A stretch of 64,000 nt of DNA from Tenacibaculum sp. 190524A05c (GCF_964036595.1 NZ_OZ038523.1:3602501-3666500), one strand, 5' to 3'; counted from the stretch's first letter, positions 8,914 to 16,800 are shown. Notes: a model not told the origin generated them from the letters alone. Made by a program: numbers and translations.

Positions 8914-9210
8914 TTGAAGAATATTCTTAATAATATTAATAAAGCATTTGATCATAGAATCCGATTAGGCATCATGTCTATATTGGTAGTAAATGAGTAT
9001 GCTGATTTTAAAACCTTAAAAGAGTTGTTAGGTGTTACGGATGGGAACTTAGCAAGTCACTCAAAAGCTTTAGAAAAAGTTGGGTTTATCGTAGTAGAAA
9101 AACAATTTATTGGTAGAAAACCCAATACAAAATATGTTGCAACGCAATTAGGAAAAGATGAATTTAAGAAGCATGTGGAAGCTTTGGAAAAATTGATAAA
9201 AGGGAAGTAA
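8914..9210 (+). CDS. Winged-helix transcriptional regulator (ArsR/MarR-like, HTH_34 type)
   Basis: A protein of 98 residues that starts at a TTG; no ATG is available between the previous stop and the conserved AFDHRIRLGIMSIL segment. The pattern LKELLGVTDGNLASHSKALEKVGFI (about 35-59) is the helix-turn-helix with the recognition helix, followed by a wing (FIGRKPNTKYVATQLG). Such small single-domain regulators often sit next to creD in Bacteroidota. Two matching palindromes upstream of its own transcription unit and of creD suggest autoregulation and control of creD. The inducing signal is unknown; there is no obvious Cys pair for metal binding. Confidence 0.85.
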   Translation: MKNILNNINKAFDHRIRLGIMSILVVNEYADFKTLKELLGVTDGNLASHSKALEKVGFIVVEKQFIGRKPNTKYVATQLGKDEFKKHVEALEKLIKGK

Positions 9211-9226
9211 AATTTTTTTAAATATA

Positions 9227-9245
9227 AACTTTGAATTTCAAAGTT
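9227..9245. promoter_or_regulatory. Candidate operator 2, perfect palindrome upstream of creD
   Basis: AACTTTGAA-T-TTCAAAGTT is a perfect 9-bp inverted repeat with a 1-nt centre. It shares the ACTTTG/CAAAGT arms with the site at 8261-8279 and lies 16 bp after the regulator stop, about 90 bp before creD. It overlaps a TAAACTTTG stretch close to the -7 consensus TAnnTTTG. Two matched sites around one small DNA-binding protein gene support its being the operator. Confidence 0.6.
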
Positions 9246-9271
9246 CTTTTAAAAAGGGAAAGTTGCTAAAA

Positions 9272-9297
9272 CCACTCAACCTTTGCGGGTTGAGTGG
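9272..9297 (+). promoter_or_regulatory. Hairpin in the creD leader
   Basis: A perfect 10-bp GC-containing stem (CCACTCAACC at 9272-9281, GGTTGAGTGG at 9288-9297) with a 6-nt loop, between the operator and the creD start. No T-run follows on the plus strand, so it is not a normal terminator for the regulator gene. It could stabilise the creD mRNA or control its translation. Confidence 0.5.
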
Positions 9298-9335
9298 ATA
9301 CTAAAAAAAGTAAATAATTTTAAAAAGTAATACAA

Positions 9336-10745
9336 ATGGAAAAAGTTAATGAACAAACGGGAAAATTTGGAAAATGGCTAAAACACTCTATTTCGGCCAG
9401 AATGTTAATGGTTGGATTGTTAATTTTAATTCTACTCATTCCACTTTCATATGTGAAAGACTTAATTCGAGAACGACAGTACAATCAAAAGGCGGTAATC
9501 AATGAGATAAATCAAAAGTGGGGAGGAGAAGTTTTATTGTATGGACCCATGTTAAAAGTACCTTACAAAACCTATAAGATTAAACATATCTATAATCAAG
9601 CAACGAAAACAAATCAGGAAGAAACTATTGAAAGTATTAGATACGCGTATTTTTTTCCTAATCAATTGGGAATTCAAACAACAGTAAATCCTCAACAAAA
9701 AAAACGAGGGATTTATGAAACCGCTGTTTATGGAAGTGAGATCAATATTAATGGAAATTTTACCAAACCAGATTTTAGTGAATTGGATATTCAAGAAAAA
9801 GATATTCTTTGGGAAAAATCTAAACTGATAATTGAAACCTCAAATTTGAAAGGAGTAAGTAGTTTGGTAGAAATTCAATTTCATAAAAACAATTATGCTT
9901 TCGAATCTAAATATGATAATGACCACACCAATTCAAATGGTGATGTATACGATGCTCACGCAAAATCGTATTCATATTTAAATCTTCATAAGTTAGAGAG
10001 TAAATCAATCAAGAAAGAAGATTTGCCACTTGAAAAAGCAGTTGAATTTTCTTTAAAAATGAATGTAAACGGTAGTAAACAAATTCGTTTTATTCCTGTG
10101 GGAAAAGAAACAAATGTAAATATTAAATCAAATTGGACTACAGCGAACTTTTTAGGTGAATATTTGCCTTATAATCCTGATAAAATTAAAGAAGACGGAT
10201 TTGATGCAAAATGGAAAGTTTTAGATATAAATAGGCCTTTTCCTCAACAATCATTCAATGGAATTCCTAACTTAAAGAAATATGCTTTTGGAGTGAATTT
10301 TATGATTCCTGTAGATCAGTATCAAAAAAGTGAACGTTCTGCTAAATATGGTTTTTTAGTTATCTCATTAACATTTCTGGTATTCTTTTTAATTCAAACA
10401 ATGAGTAAAATAGCGATACATCCTTTTCAGTATTTAATGATAGGAATTGCTCTAACGATGTTTTATACGTTATTAATCTCAATATCAGAGCATAGTAATT
10501 TTTTAAATGCGTATATTATAGCTGGAACTGCGGTTGTTGTTCTAATAACCTTGTATTCAAAATCGATATTAAAAACCTTTAAATTCCCAATGTTTATAGG
10601 AATCAGCTTAACAGCTTTATATACATTTATTTTTATAATTATTCAGTTAGAAAGCTATGCTTTATTAGTAGGAAGTGTTGGATTGTTTGTGATCTTGGCG
10701 TCTGTCATGTATGCGTCTAGAAAAATAGATTGGCAAAACGGATAA
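9336..10745 (+). CDS. creD: Cell envelope integrity protein CreD family
   Basis: A protein of 469 residues. One N-terminal membrane helix (about 22-43) follows ISARMLMVGLLILILLIPLSYV, then a large periplasmic domain (about 45-330, with the segment RERQYNQKAVINEI at its start), and at least four further helices from about 340 to 465. This is the CreD/CbrA-like inner membrane architecture. In Gammaproteobacteria CreD depends on CreBC and affects envelope stress and beta-lactam tolerance. Here there is no CreBC; the neighbouring winged-helix gene and the palindromes suggest a different control. The next gene follows 5 bp later. Confidence 0.88.
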   Translation: MEKVNEQTGKFGKWLKHSISARMLMVGLLILILLIPLSYVKDLIRERQYNQKAVINEINQKWGGEVLLYGPMLKVPYKTYKIKHIYNQATKTNQEETIESIRYAYFFPNQLGIQTTVNPQQKKRGIYETAVYGSEININGNFTKPDFSELDIQEKDILWEKSKLIIETSNLKGVSSLVEIQFHKNNYAFESKYDNDHTNSNGDVYDAHAKSYSYLNLHKLESKSIKKEDLPLEKAVEFSLKMNVNGSKQIRFIPVGKETNVNIKSNWTTANFLGEYLPYNPDKIKEDGFDAKWKVLDINRPFPQQSFNGIPNLKKYAFGVNFMIPVDQYQKSERSAKYGFLVISLTFLVFFLIQTMSKIAIHPFQYLMIGIALTMFYTLLISISEHSNFLNAYIIAGTAVVVLITLYSKSILKTFKFPMFIGISLTALYTFIFIIIQLESYALLVGSVGLFVILASVMYASRKIDWQNG

Positions 10746-10750
10746 AAGTT

Positions 10751-11392
10751 ATGAGTATGCTTATTAAACCAATAACAAAATTGCAGAGAACAGTTTTATT
10801 ACTTGTTGTATTCTCCGCATTTTTATCGCTGTTACGTGTTCAAATTACACAGAATTTGTCCTATACGTTTTTACTGTGGAATATGTTTTTAGCAGTTATT
10901 CCTTTCATGATTGCTGAGTATGTAAAAATTCAGGAGCCAGAGAAGTTGACTAAAACAAAGTTGATATTATTTATTATAGCTTGGTTATTATTCCTTCCAA
11001 ATGCACCGTATATCATAACAGATTTTATTCATTTAAAAACAAATACTAAAATGGCTTGGTATGATTTGTTTATGTTATTTACAAATGCAGCAACAGGAAC
11101 ACTTTTAGGATTGTTATCAATGGTAACTTTTCACGATTTGGTTTGTCAAAAGTGGGATAAACATATTGGAAAACTATTTTCAATAGCAGTTTTCTTTTTG
11201 TGTGGATTTGGAATTTACTTGGGTCGCTTTTTAAGATTCAATACCTGGGATATATTATTTTCTCCAATAGACTTGATAAAGGAAAGTATCTTGAGTTTTA
11301 AAGAATCCACAGCTTGGTTAATCACCTTTGGGTTTGGATTTTTACTGTGGATATTATTTTCAGTTGTAAAACGAAGTAAAATATATGTTTAA
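10751..11392 (+). CDS. DUF1361 membrane protein
   Basis: A protein of 213 residues when started at the ATG at 10751; a TTG at 10730 would overlap creD and is less likely. It has about six hydrophobic segments. Conserved-looking stretches are LLWNMFLAVIPF near 41-52, WLLFLPNAPYIITDFIHL near 83-100, and a late FLRFNTWDILF. These match DUF1361, a family of small integral membrane proteins of unknown role. It is translationally close to creD and probably in the same transcript, so it may belong to the same envelope response. Confidence 0.8.
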   Translation: MSMLIKPITKLQRTVLLLVVFSAFLSLLRVQITQNLSYTFLLWNMFLAVIPFMIAEYVKIQEPEKLTKTKLILFIIAWLLFLPNAPYIITDFIHLKTNTKMAWYDLFMLFTNAATGTLLGLLSMVTFHDLVCQKWDKHIGKLFSIAVFFLCGFGIYLGRFLRFNTWDILFSPIDLIKESILSFKESTAWLITFGFGFLLWILFSVVKRSKIYV

Positions 11393-11396
11393 TTAT

Positions 11397-11528
11397 AAGG
11401 CTGTCTAAAAATGATTTAATATCTGTCAAACTGAACTTGATTAAGTTTCTCACATTAGTTAAAAATTATGATTAATGAGATTCTGAAATGAATTCAGAAT
11501 GACGTTTAAGACTTTTTAAGGCAGCTTT
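11397..11528. repeat. MITE-like non-coding element
   Basis: About 130 bp with imperfect inverted ends (AAGGCTGTCTAAAAA at 11397-11411 and the partly complementary TTTTTAAGGCAGCTTT at 11513-11528). Inside is a perfect hairpin (ATTCTGAA at 11480-11487 and TTCAGAAT at 11493-11500) and a GTCAAACTGAACTTG stretch of the kind repeated in flavobacterial intergenic regions. It has no coding frame. Ends of this type suggest a small element moved by a transposase elsewhere in the genome. Confidence 0.5.
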
Positions 11529-11534
11529 ATATTT

Positions 11535-11750
11535 TTATGATCTTAATTTTCGAAGAATACTCTCAAGACCATTAAGTTGTAATTCATAAACTAATGCCAT
11601 CATTCTTCCCAGTTTTCCATTCGGAAATCCTTTATTCTTATACCAAACCATATAGTATTCTGGAATATCAATTAAATAAGTTCCTTTATACTTTCCGAAA
11701 GGCATTTTCATATTTGCCGTGTCTATTAGAAATTGTTTATCTGGTTCCAT
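11535..11750 (-). CDS. DUF3820 family protein
   Basis: A protein of 71 residues, the usual small size of DUF3820. The hallmark MPFGKYKG occurs at about residues 16-23, followed by LIDIPEYYMVWYKNKGFPNGKLG and a C-terminal helix. Some relatives are named quorum-sensing-regulated virulence factor, but that role is not shown for this group. Its start overlaps the stop of the TIGR02117 gene by one base, so it is the last gene of a three-gene minus-strand transcript starting with the dehydrogenase homologue. Confidence 0.82.
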   Translation of the reverse strand: MEPDKQFLIDTANMKMPFGKYKGTYLIDIPEYYMVWYKNKGFPNGKLGRMMALVYELQLNGLESILRKLRS

Positions 11751-12388
11751 TATTGGTATTTATTCAAAAGTCCAAAATCAAAAAGTGTCCAAAAACTAGC
11801 TTTTAATCCACTTCGTTTAAAGCCAGTATTTACCCAAGTATTACATGTTTTTATCGGAGAATAAGATCCGTTTGCTTGATAAAGTTGGGAGTTAGGATAC
11901 ATTTTCTGTTCGATTTTAACTTTATGATTGGAATGATCAAGTTTAAAAGTTTCTTGAATATAAATGTTCAGTTTTTCTAATTGTTCAGTACGAATTGGAA
12001 CTCTAGTCCAATCGGGATTCAAAATGTTTTTTGCATTAACTTCTACTAAAGTAGGATTATCCAGAAATAAAGCACCGAAGGCATATGAAAACTTAAAATC
12101 GTTCCAGGTAGGTATATTTAAATAGAAGTTTACATCTCCCCAACCAAATCGTACGAATTTGCACGAGTAAGGTAAGTTCAAATCTTTAAGAACAGCATTA
12201 GTAAGCTCATTTTTTGGAATAATTAAACTTAAATGAATTCCATTAGAACTGAGATAAACACTTTTATCACTTGCTTGTTGTTTCTTATTAACTGTAATGT
12301 AACTTAATACAACAGCCATCAAGAGATACGCTGCAATACTAACTAAAAAATAAAGTGAAAATTTTAATGACTTTTTAATGAAGTGCAT
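11750..12388 (-). CDS. TIGR02117/DUF2459 family protein
   Basis: A protein of 212 residues with one N-terminal membrane helix (about 9-30). The text VYLSSNGIHLSLIIPKNEL (about 44-62) and the later FVRFGWGDVNFYLNIPTW (about 78-95) match the DUF2459 pattern, in which a His and the GWGD stretch are conserved; TCNTWVNTGFKRSGL closes the domain near 182-196. The family was once linked to urease regions, but its function is unknown. It overlaps the upstream dehydrogenase gene by 14 bp, which suggests translational coupling. Confidence 0.78.
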   Translation of the reverse strand: MHFIKKSLKFSLYFLVSIAAYLLMAVVLSYITVNKKQQASDKSVYLSSNGIHLSLIIPKNELTNAVLKDLNLPYSCKFVRFGWGDVNFYLNIPTWNDFKFSYAFGALFLDNPTLVEVNAKNILNPDWTRVPIRTEQLEKLNIYIQETFKLDHSNHKVKIEQKMYPNSQLYQANGSYSPIKTCNTWVNTGFKRSGLKASFWTLFDFGLLNKYQ

Positions 12389-13598
12389 AGTTATCGTTAC
12401 CTTCTACATAGTCTTGTAAATATAGGTATCTTTCCGTTAACTCTCCAGTATCAGTTGTCATTTTAGCGCGTTCTAATATTCCGTCTTTATCATTGTTGTA
12501 AAAAGCTGGAATTACATGATCTAAGAACATGTCTCCAAATCCTTCACTAGCATCTTTAGGTAATTCACAAGGTAAATTATCTACTGCCATAACTACAATA
12601 GCGTTATCATCTTTGTAGTCTACTTCAGATTCAGACATAGCATCATATCCGTAAATAGGATCAGCAATTGTAGATGCTCTTAAGGTTGTAGCAACAGGCC
12701 CGTCAACATCACATGAAATATCTGCAACGTATTTGATGTTAAAATCACTAGATTTCACATCTTCTCTAGTGAATAAATATGGAGCGCCATCACCGTAGAA
12801 ATGACCCGCAATAAAGAAATCAGTTTCTTTAGCGTATGGCATAAAGTTACTTTCATAACCAGTTGGATCTTTATAAAATTCAAATTTGTCTCCAACTTTA
12901 CCATCCTTGCGTTTTGCATATTCCATCACATCAACTAAACAATATACAGGTTCAGTAAATTTAGAAGTTAGATATAAAGCATCACTTACTTGCTTTATTT
13001 GTAAATGATCTAATATTTCTTGAGCACCTTTAGCTACTTTTCCAGTTCCAGAAAGTAAAATTTTGATATTAGGAAGTTGAATTTTATCTAATTCACTTTT
13101 CACTTCATCCAAATCTGCTAATGTTTCTACTTTTGGTAAAGCAAATGATCCTTCTTTTAAACCAATTGCTCTAATTCCGTTATAAGCACCAACTAATCCA
13201 GCATACCTTCCGAATCCGATTAAACGTGCACCATTAGCTTTTATAATCGTTTCATGATCATACATTTCAATGTTTTTAGCCAACATTGCCTGTAATAATT
13301 TTCTATTATAAGGTTGCTTTTTAATAGTGTGACTGAAGAAAAAGTACTTCTTGTTCGGTATTAAATTGTCTACAGGAACTTCTTTTACACCTAATAATAC
13401 ATCGCAATCTGTTAGGTCATTTGTAACTTCAAAACCAGCCGCAGCGTATTCTTCATCTTTAAAAACTCTGATATCCGAACTTTCCACTACAATTTCAGCC
13501 TGAGGAAATTTAGTTTTAAATTCCTTTAATTTCTCTGGAGAAAAAACAACTCTTTTATCAGGTGGGTTTTTACGCTCTTTAATGATTCCAAACTTCAT
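12375..13598 (-). CDS. NAD(P)-dependent oxidoreductase, LYS1/alanine dehydrogenase type
   Basis: A protein of 407 residues starting MKFGIIKERKNPPDKRVVFSP. The frame is open 31 codons further up, but this ATG fits the family start. The N-terminal alanine dehydrogenase/transhydrogenase-like domain contains GARLIGFGRYAGLVGAYNG, and the nucleotide-binding part has ILLSGTGKVAKGAQEIL. The C-terminal text with ADISCDVDGPVATTLRAST resembles lysine-forming saccharopine dehydrogenases (LYS1). In Bacteroidota the reaction of this subfamily is not firmly known; lysine degradation is the usual guess. It heads a three-gene unit with a DUF2459 and a DUF3820 gene. Confidence 0.78.
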   Translation of the reverse strand: MKFGIIKERKNPPDKRVVFSPEKLKEFKTKFPQAEIVVESSDIRVFKDEEYAAAGFEVTNDLTDCDVLLGVKEVPVDNLIPNKKYFFFSHTIKKQPYNRKLLQAMLAKNIEMYDHETIIKANGARLIGFGRYAGLVGAYNGIRAIGLKEGSFALPKVETLADLDEVKSELDKIQLPNIKILLSGTGKVAKGAQEILDHLQIKQVSDALYLTSKFTEPVYCLVDVMEYAKRKDGKVGDKFEFYKDPTGYESNFMPYAKETDFFIAGHFYGDGAPYLFTREDVKSSDFNIKYVADISCDVDGPVATTLRASTIADPIYGYDAMSESEVDYKDDNAIVVMAVDNLPCELPKDASEGFGDMFLDHVIPAFYNNDKDGILERAKMTTDTGELTERYLYLQDYVEGNDNYALH

Positions 13599-13751
13599 GG
13601 TTGATTGTATAAAATTTAACAAATTAGATGTGATTTGTTGTAAATTACAACATCGATTTACAAAAATACACGATTTTACCCTACTGTACAAGTCGTAATT
13701 TCAGTTTAATTCATTTGAAGGTTGAGGTGTTCAATGAGTTCATTTCTACAT

Positions 13752-13786
13752 AAAAAAAGCTCTTACTGAATGATCAATAAGAGCTT
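13752..13786 (-). terminator. Intrinsic terminator of the double-glycine peptide gene
   Basis: A perfect 9-bp stem (AAGCTCTTA at 13757-13765, TAAGAGCTT at 13778-13786) with an A-run on its left, which is a U-run in a minus-strand transcript. It lies 38 bp after the stop of the peptide gene at 13824, giving that gene its own end. Confidence 0.82.
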
Positions 13787-13823
13787 AGATTTACTAAATT
13801 TTCGGGAAGAATCTAGAGTTAAA

Positions 13824-14000
13824 TTACATTGTAGCAGTATCTCCCATAACTTGACACCAGCAAGAAACTCCTGTTGGTAAATATGGAGAACCAATACAAA
13901 CTCTTCTAGTTCCGTCAGGACATTTGATTGCTCCTCCGTTTATTTTTAACTGAGAATCTTTATTTAATACTTTACCTAAATTAGAAATTGACTTTAACAT
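13824..14000 (-). CDS. Double-glycine-leader peptide, bacteriocin/RiPP-like precursor
   Basis: A gene of 58 codons too short for routine gene calling. The protein begins MLKSISNLGKVLNKDSQ and reaches LKINGG at residues 18-23. This is the Flavobacteriaceae form of a GG leader cleaved by C39-peptidase exporters. The 35-residue core holds four cysteines (27, 35, 47, 49), with the start AIKCPDGTRRVC and a later VSCWCQ. The pattern is known from peptides annotated as bacteriocin-like or ComC/BlpC-type; the product's modification and activity are unknown. The gene has its own terminator. No modifying enzyme, exporter or immunity gene is visible nearby, so it is an orphan in this window. Confidence 0.75.
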   Translation of the reverse strand: MLKSISNLGKVLNKDSQLKINGGAIKCPDGTRRVCIGSPYLPTGVSCWCQVMGDTATM

Positions 14001-14024
14001 AATTGAATTAAATTTTTATGGTCC

Positions 14025-14129
14025 TTACTCTATTAAATGCTTTTCAGGTTCCGCGGTACATTGAGACTGATTGCTCTTGAACAAATATTTAATGAATCCT
14101 TGAGAAAATGAAGTGAATAGGGTTTGCAT
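14025..14129 (-). CDS. Possible 34-residue peptide gene
   Basis: An ATG-started frame of 34 codons ending 24 bp before the double-glycine peptide gene and on the same strand. It reads MQTLFTSFSQGFIKYLF at the start and has one Cys near residue 24 and an acidic C-terminus. The hydrophobic first half and position suggest a small companion of the peptide gene, but a frame this short can arise by chance. The rest of 14001-14289 shows nothing else I can support. Confidence 0.3.
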   Translation of the reverse strand: MQTLFTSFSQGFIKYLFKSNQSQCTAEPEKHLIE

Positions 14130-14289
14130 TTATAAAATATGGAGGTATATTTTACAAATAGTAACCAAGTAAAAATGTATTAAGTCTCTGATTTAAAAGG
14201 GTTTGTTTTGTTTTTTACTTGTTGTGCTTCTGATTTGTAGAAGTAATATTCTAAAGTGTTAATTTTAAGCATCTAAAAAACTAATAATT

Positions 14290-14472
14290 ATGAAACGAAC
14301 ATTTATTGAGGATTTGAAAAGTTTTGAAATTTCAAAAAAAGTGCAGTTTAGAATCTTTGCAGGAGATACTAAATTTGATGGAGATGTAAATACAGATGGA
14401 GACGAAGATTGTTTACCACCAATTGATGATAAAACGAAAACGAGAAAAGAAAACGGAGTTTGCGTTGAATAA
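14290..14472 (+). CDS. Small acidic peptide of unknown function
   Basis: A protein of 60 residues with an A-rich leader and an ATG start. The first 25 residues (MKRTFIEDLKSFEISKKVQ then FRIFAGD) resemble an amphipathic leader ending in AG, and the rest is rich in Asp (DGDVNTDGDEDC) with a Cys near 41 and another near 58. It could be a second peptide precursor opposite the double-glycine gene, or a small metal-binding protein. It is convergent with the TPR-AraC regulator gene. The frame is credible but the role is open. Confidence 0.5.
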   Translation: MKRTFIEDLKSFEISKKVQFRIFAGDTKFDGDVNTDGDEDCLPPIDDKTKTRKENGVCVE

Positions 14473-14488
14473 AAATATGTGCTAACCC

Positions 14489-16195
14489 TTACAACTCCGT
14501 TTCAATTTTTTCAATGAATTGAAATGGAGTTATACCAGTATATTTTTTAAATATGCGAGTAAACGATTTCGCATTTTTATATCCTCCAATTTCACCAATG
14601 GCTTGAGTTGTATAAGCTCTCACCGTTTTATCTGTAGATAATTTTTCGACAATATATTTTATCCTTAACTCATTCGTATATTCACTAAAGGTCATCTTTT
14701 TATAATCTTTAATGATTTTTGAAAGATAAGTTGTATTAGTTCCTATTTTTTTTGCTGTCGTGTATAAATTGAAATCTTCTTTTAAGAAAAATAAACTCTT
14801 TTCAATTTTCTTTAAACCGTCTATAATTTCTTGATGTTGCTCGTTTTTAATAACCAGCTTTGAGCTAGAACCGTTGTCCTTGCTTTCGGATTTTTCCGTT
14901 TGTAAAAGTTGCTCTAATCTCTGTTTGGCATTTTTCTTTTCTCTTATGTTTTTACTTAAGATATAAATACTCAATAGAATAATTATAATAAGAGAAACTA
15001 CGGCAATATTAAATAGGTTTTTACTTTTTGAATTCGTCTTCTTTAAATTTTCGATTTTCTTTTTCAGTAGATAAGTTTCGTCATCTTTAAGAATACGTTC
15101 CTGTTCTTTTTGTTCCGCACTAAATGCTCTTTCCAATATTTTCTCATGTTTAGCAAAATAATAAGAAGCAGAATCAGTGTTTTTTTCTTTGACGTAGATT
15201 TCACTTAAGTATTTATGTGTGTTAACATAGTTAGGATCTAACACACTATCTTTTTTAATTCGGAGAACATTTAAAAAGTCAGATTTTGATTTGGCTAAAC
15301 TATCTAAATGCCAATAGTTAATTCCACTGTTGTAATAAGAGTTATATAAATAAGATTGAGCTTTAATTTCAGTAAACAAATCTATACTCTTATCGTAGTA
15401 AGGTCTTGCTTTTTTATGCTCCTCTTTTAGCGTATATGTTATCGCTAAGTTTGAATATACTTGACCATATCTAAATTTTGAAAGTTTTAATTGCTTATCA
15501 TTTAAAATTCGATTTAAATAATGTATCGAAGAATCTGCATTCGCTAAAACTGTCTTATCTGATTTAAATATAGAATTATAAATAGCACTGGTGTTTAGTA
15601 AAGTCTTATATTTTCTACCGGCATATTTCGATCCTAGAACGTCTTTATTGTTTTCCGCAATTTTTAAAGTGGTTTTTATCTTGTCCAGTGCTTTATTAAA
15701 TTGACCAATGTCTTGATAGATCAAAGCTATATTTCCTTTAATTTTTACAATTCGTTCAATGTCGTTAGTAATTAAAGCATAGTTTTCTGCTTTTAAATAG
15801 TATTCTAGAGCAGCTTTCATTTGTCCTCTTCTTTTTGAAGTATTTCCTAAAAGAATGTATATATCAAATAAGAGTGTGTAATTGTTTTTATTCTCGGTTA
15901 TTTGTGGAAGATATTTGTTTATACTGTCTCTGTAAGCCTCAAAATCCAAAGGATATTTATCACGAGTTTTCAAGTAAATAGCTCCAGCGAATCCAAATGT
16001 TTTATATGGGATATTTGTTTTTTGAGATAAACGGTCCATATAAATTATGGCACTATCTGTTCCTATTTTTTTATTATCATAAAACTTCTTTTTTAATGCT
16101 TTAAGTTCTTGTTGATTGTCACTTGTTGTTTGCTGAGAAAAACAATGCATAACAGAATAAACGAATACTAGAAAAAGAATAGAGTAGGAGCGCAT
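14489..16195 (-). CDS. Membrane-anchored TPR protein with AraC-type DNA-binding domain
   Basis: A protein of 568 residues: signal peptide (1-20), tetratricopeptide repeats over about 105-350 (for example AALEYYLKAENYALITND), a coiled stretch, one membrane helix (393-415) and a C-terminal AraC HTH domain (about 475-560, with IGEIGGYKNAKSFTRIFKKYTGITPFQF). The layout places the TPRs in the periplasm and the DNA-binding domain in the cytoplasm. Such hybrids are common in Flavobacteriia and are thought to sense envelope or nutrient signals. It ends next to the small peptide genes at 13.8-14.5 kb, which are possible targets; this is inference. Confidence 0.87.
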   Translation of the reverse strand: MRSYSILFLVFVYSVMHCFSQQTTSDNQQELKALKKKFYDNKKIGTDSAIIYMDRLSQKTNIPYKTFGFAGAIYLKTRDKYPLDFEAYRDSINKYLPQITENKNNYTLLFDIYILLGNTSKRRGQMKAALEYYLKAENYALITNDIERIVKIKGNIALIYQDIGQFNKALDKIKTTLKIAENNKDVLGSKYAGRKYKTLLNTSAIYNSIFKSDKTVLANADSSIHYLNRILNDKQLKLSKFRYGQVYSNLAITYTLKEEHKKARPYYDKSIDLFTEIKAQSYLYNSYYNSGINYWHLDSLAKSKSDFLNVLRIKKDSVLDPNYVNTHKYLSEIYVKEKNTDSASYYFAKHEKILERAFSAEQKEQERILKDDETYLLKKKIENLKKTNSKSKNLFNIAVVSLIIIILLSIYILSKNIREKKNAKQRLEQLLQTEKSESKDNGSSSKLVIKNEQHQEIIDGLKKIEKSLFFLKEDFNLYTTAKKIGTNTTYLSKIIKDYKKMTFSEYTNELRIKYIVEKLSTDKTVRAYTTQAIGEIGGYKNAKSFTRIFKKYTGITPFQFIEKIETEL

Positions 16196-16279
16196 AAAAC
16201 TATTATTGGTTAGCGGCGGGTCTAAATATATAAAAAAATCGGTGGTGTGATTTTAAGTATAAATTAAAACTCTTGATTC

Positions 16280-16312
16280 TTGCTAAATAATCTAAACTTG
16301 TTTTTATATTTG
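16280..16312 (+). promoter_or_regulatory. Candidate Bacteroidota-type promoter of the tmRNA
   Basis: A perfect TAnnTTTG -7 element (TATATTTG at 16305-16312) with a TTG at 16280-16282, 22 bp upstream, fits the -33/-7 pattern of the Bacteroidota housekeeping sigma factor. It would give a precursor with a leader of roughly 85 nt before the mature tmRNA 5' end at 16406. The spacing is at the long side of the usual range. Confidence 0.45.
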
Positions 16313-16405
16313 TGGTCCGACTTTTTAAGATGTATTCGGTCAGAATGACACTTTGTTGATTTTGGTATATATTTTGAAAAAAAGGAAACATATCATTGAC
16401 ATATT

Positions 16406-16800
16406 GGGGACGACTGGTTTTGACAGCAAGACTAGTGAAATTGTAAGCATACCGAGGACTGAAATGATTCTCGTTAAACTTATTTCAACAATTTAAATGG
16501 CGAAAATAATTACGCTTTAGCTGCTTAATAATCCGAATTATAGTAAGATTCAAGCCTAGGCGCACGAGGTGCGCAAGCTAAATGTCCACGGAAAGCCTTG
16601 GTTTACGGCGTTTCATTTATGGGCATCATAAAAGTAAACATAGAAAACTTAGCACTTCGATAAGTTTTCGAAACTAAAGAAGATAAGCTAAAAGTGGATG
16701 GTTTTTAGTCAGCTTTTGGTCGAAAATTAAATAAAAACTAAGTATGTAGAAAGCTCTTGAGCTACTTGTTTGGACCCGAGTTCGATTCTCGGCGTCTCCA
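16406..16800 (+). ncRNA. ssrA: Transfer-messenger RNA (tmRNA)
   Basis: The 5' end GGGGACGACTGG and the 3' end with GTTCGATTCTCGG then CGTCTCCA form the tRNA-like domain; GGGGACG pairs with CGTCTCC (one G-U). The tag frame at 16499-16528 encodes GENNYALAA and a double stop, the tag known from Bacteroidota. The length (395 nt) leaves room for the pseudoknots. The genome continues CAA after the discriminator base, so the terminal CCA seems not to be encoded. The RNA rescues stalled ribosomes with SmpB and marks the products for proteolysis. Confidence 0.97.

Noticed and set aside
16203..16391. Minus-strand 62-codon frame before the TPR-AraC gene
   Set aside because: It overlaps the promoter region of the tmRNA and has no recognisable pattern.
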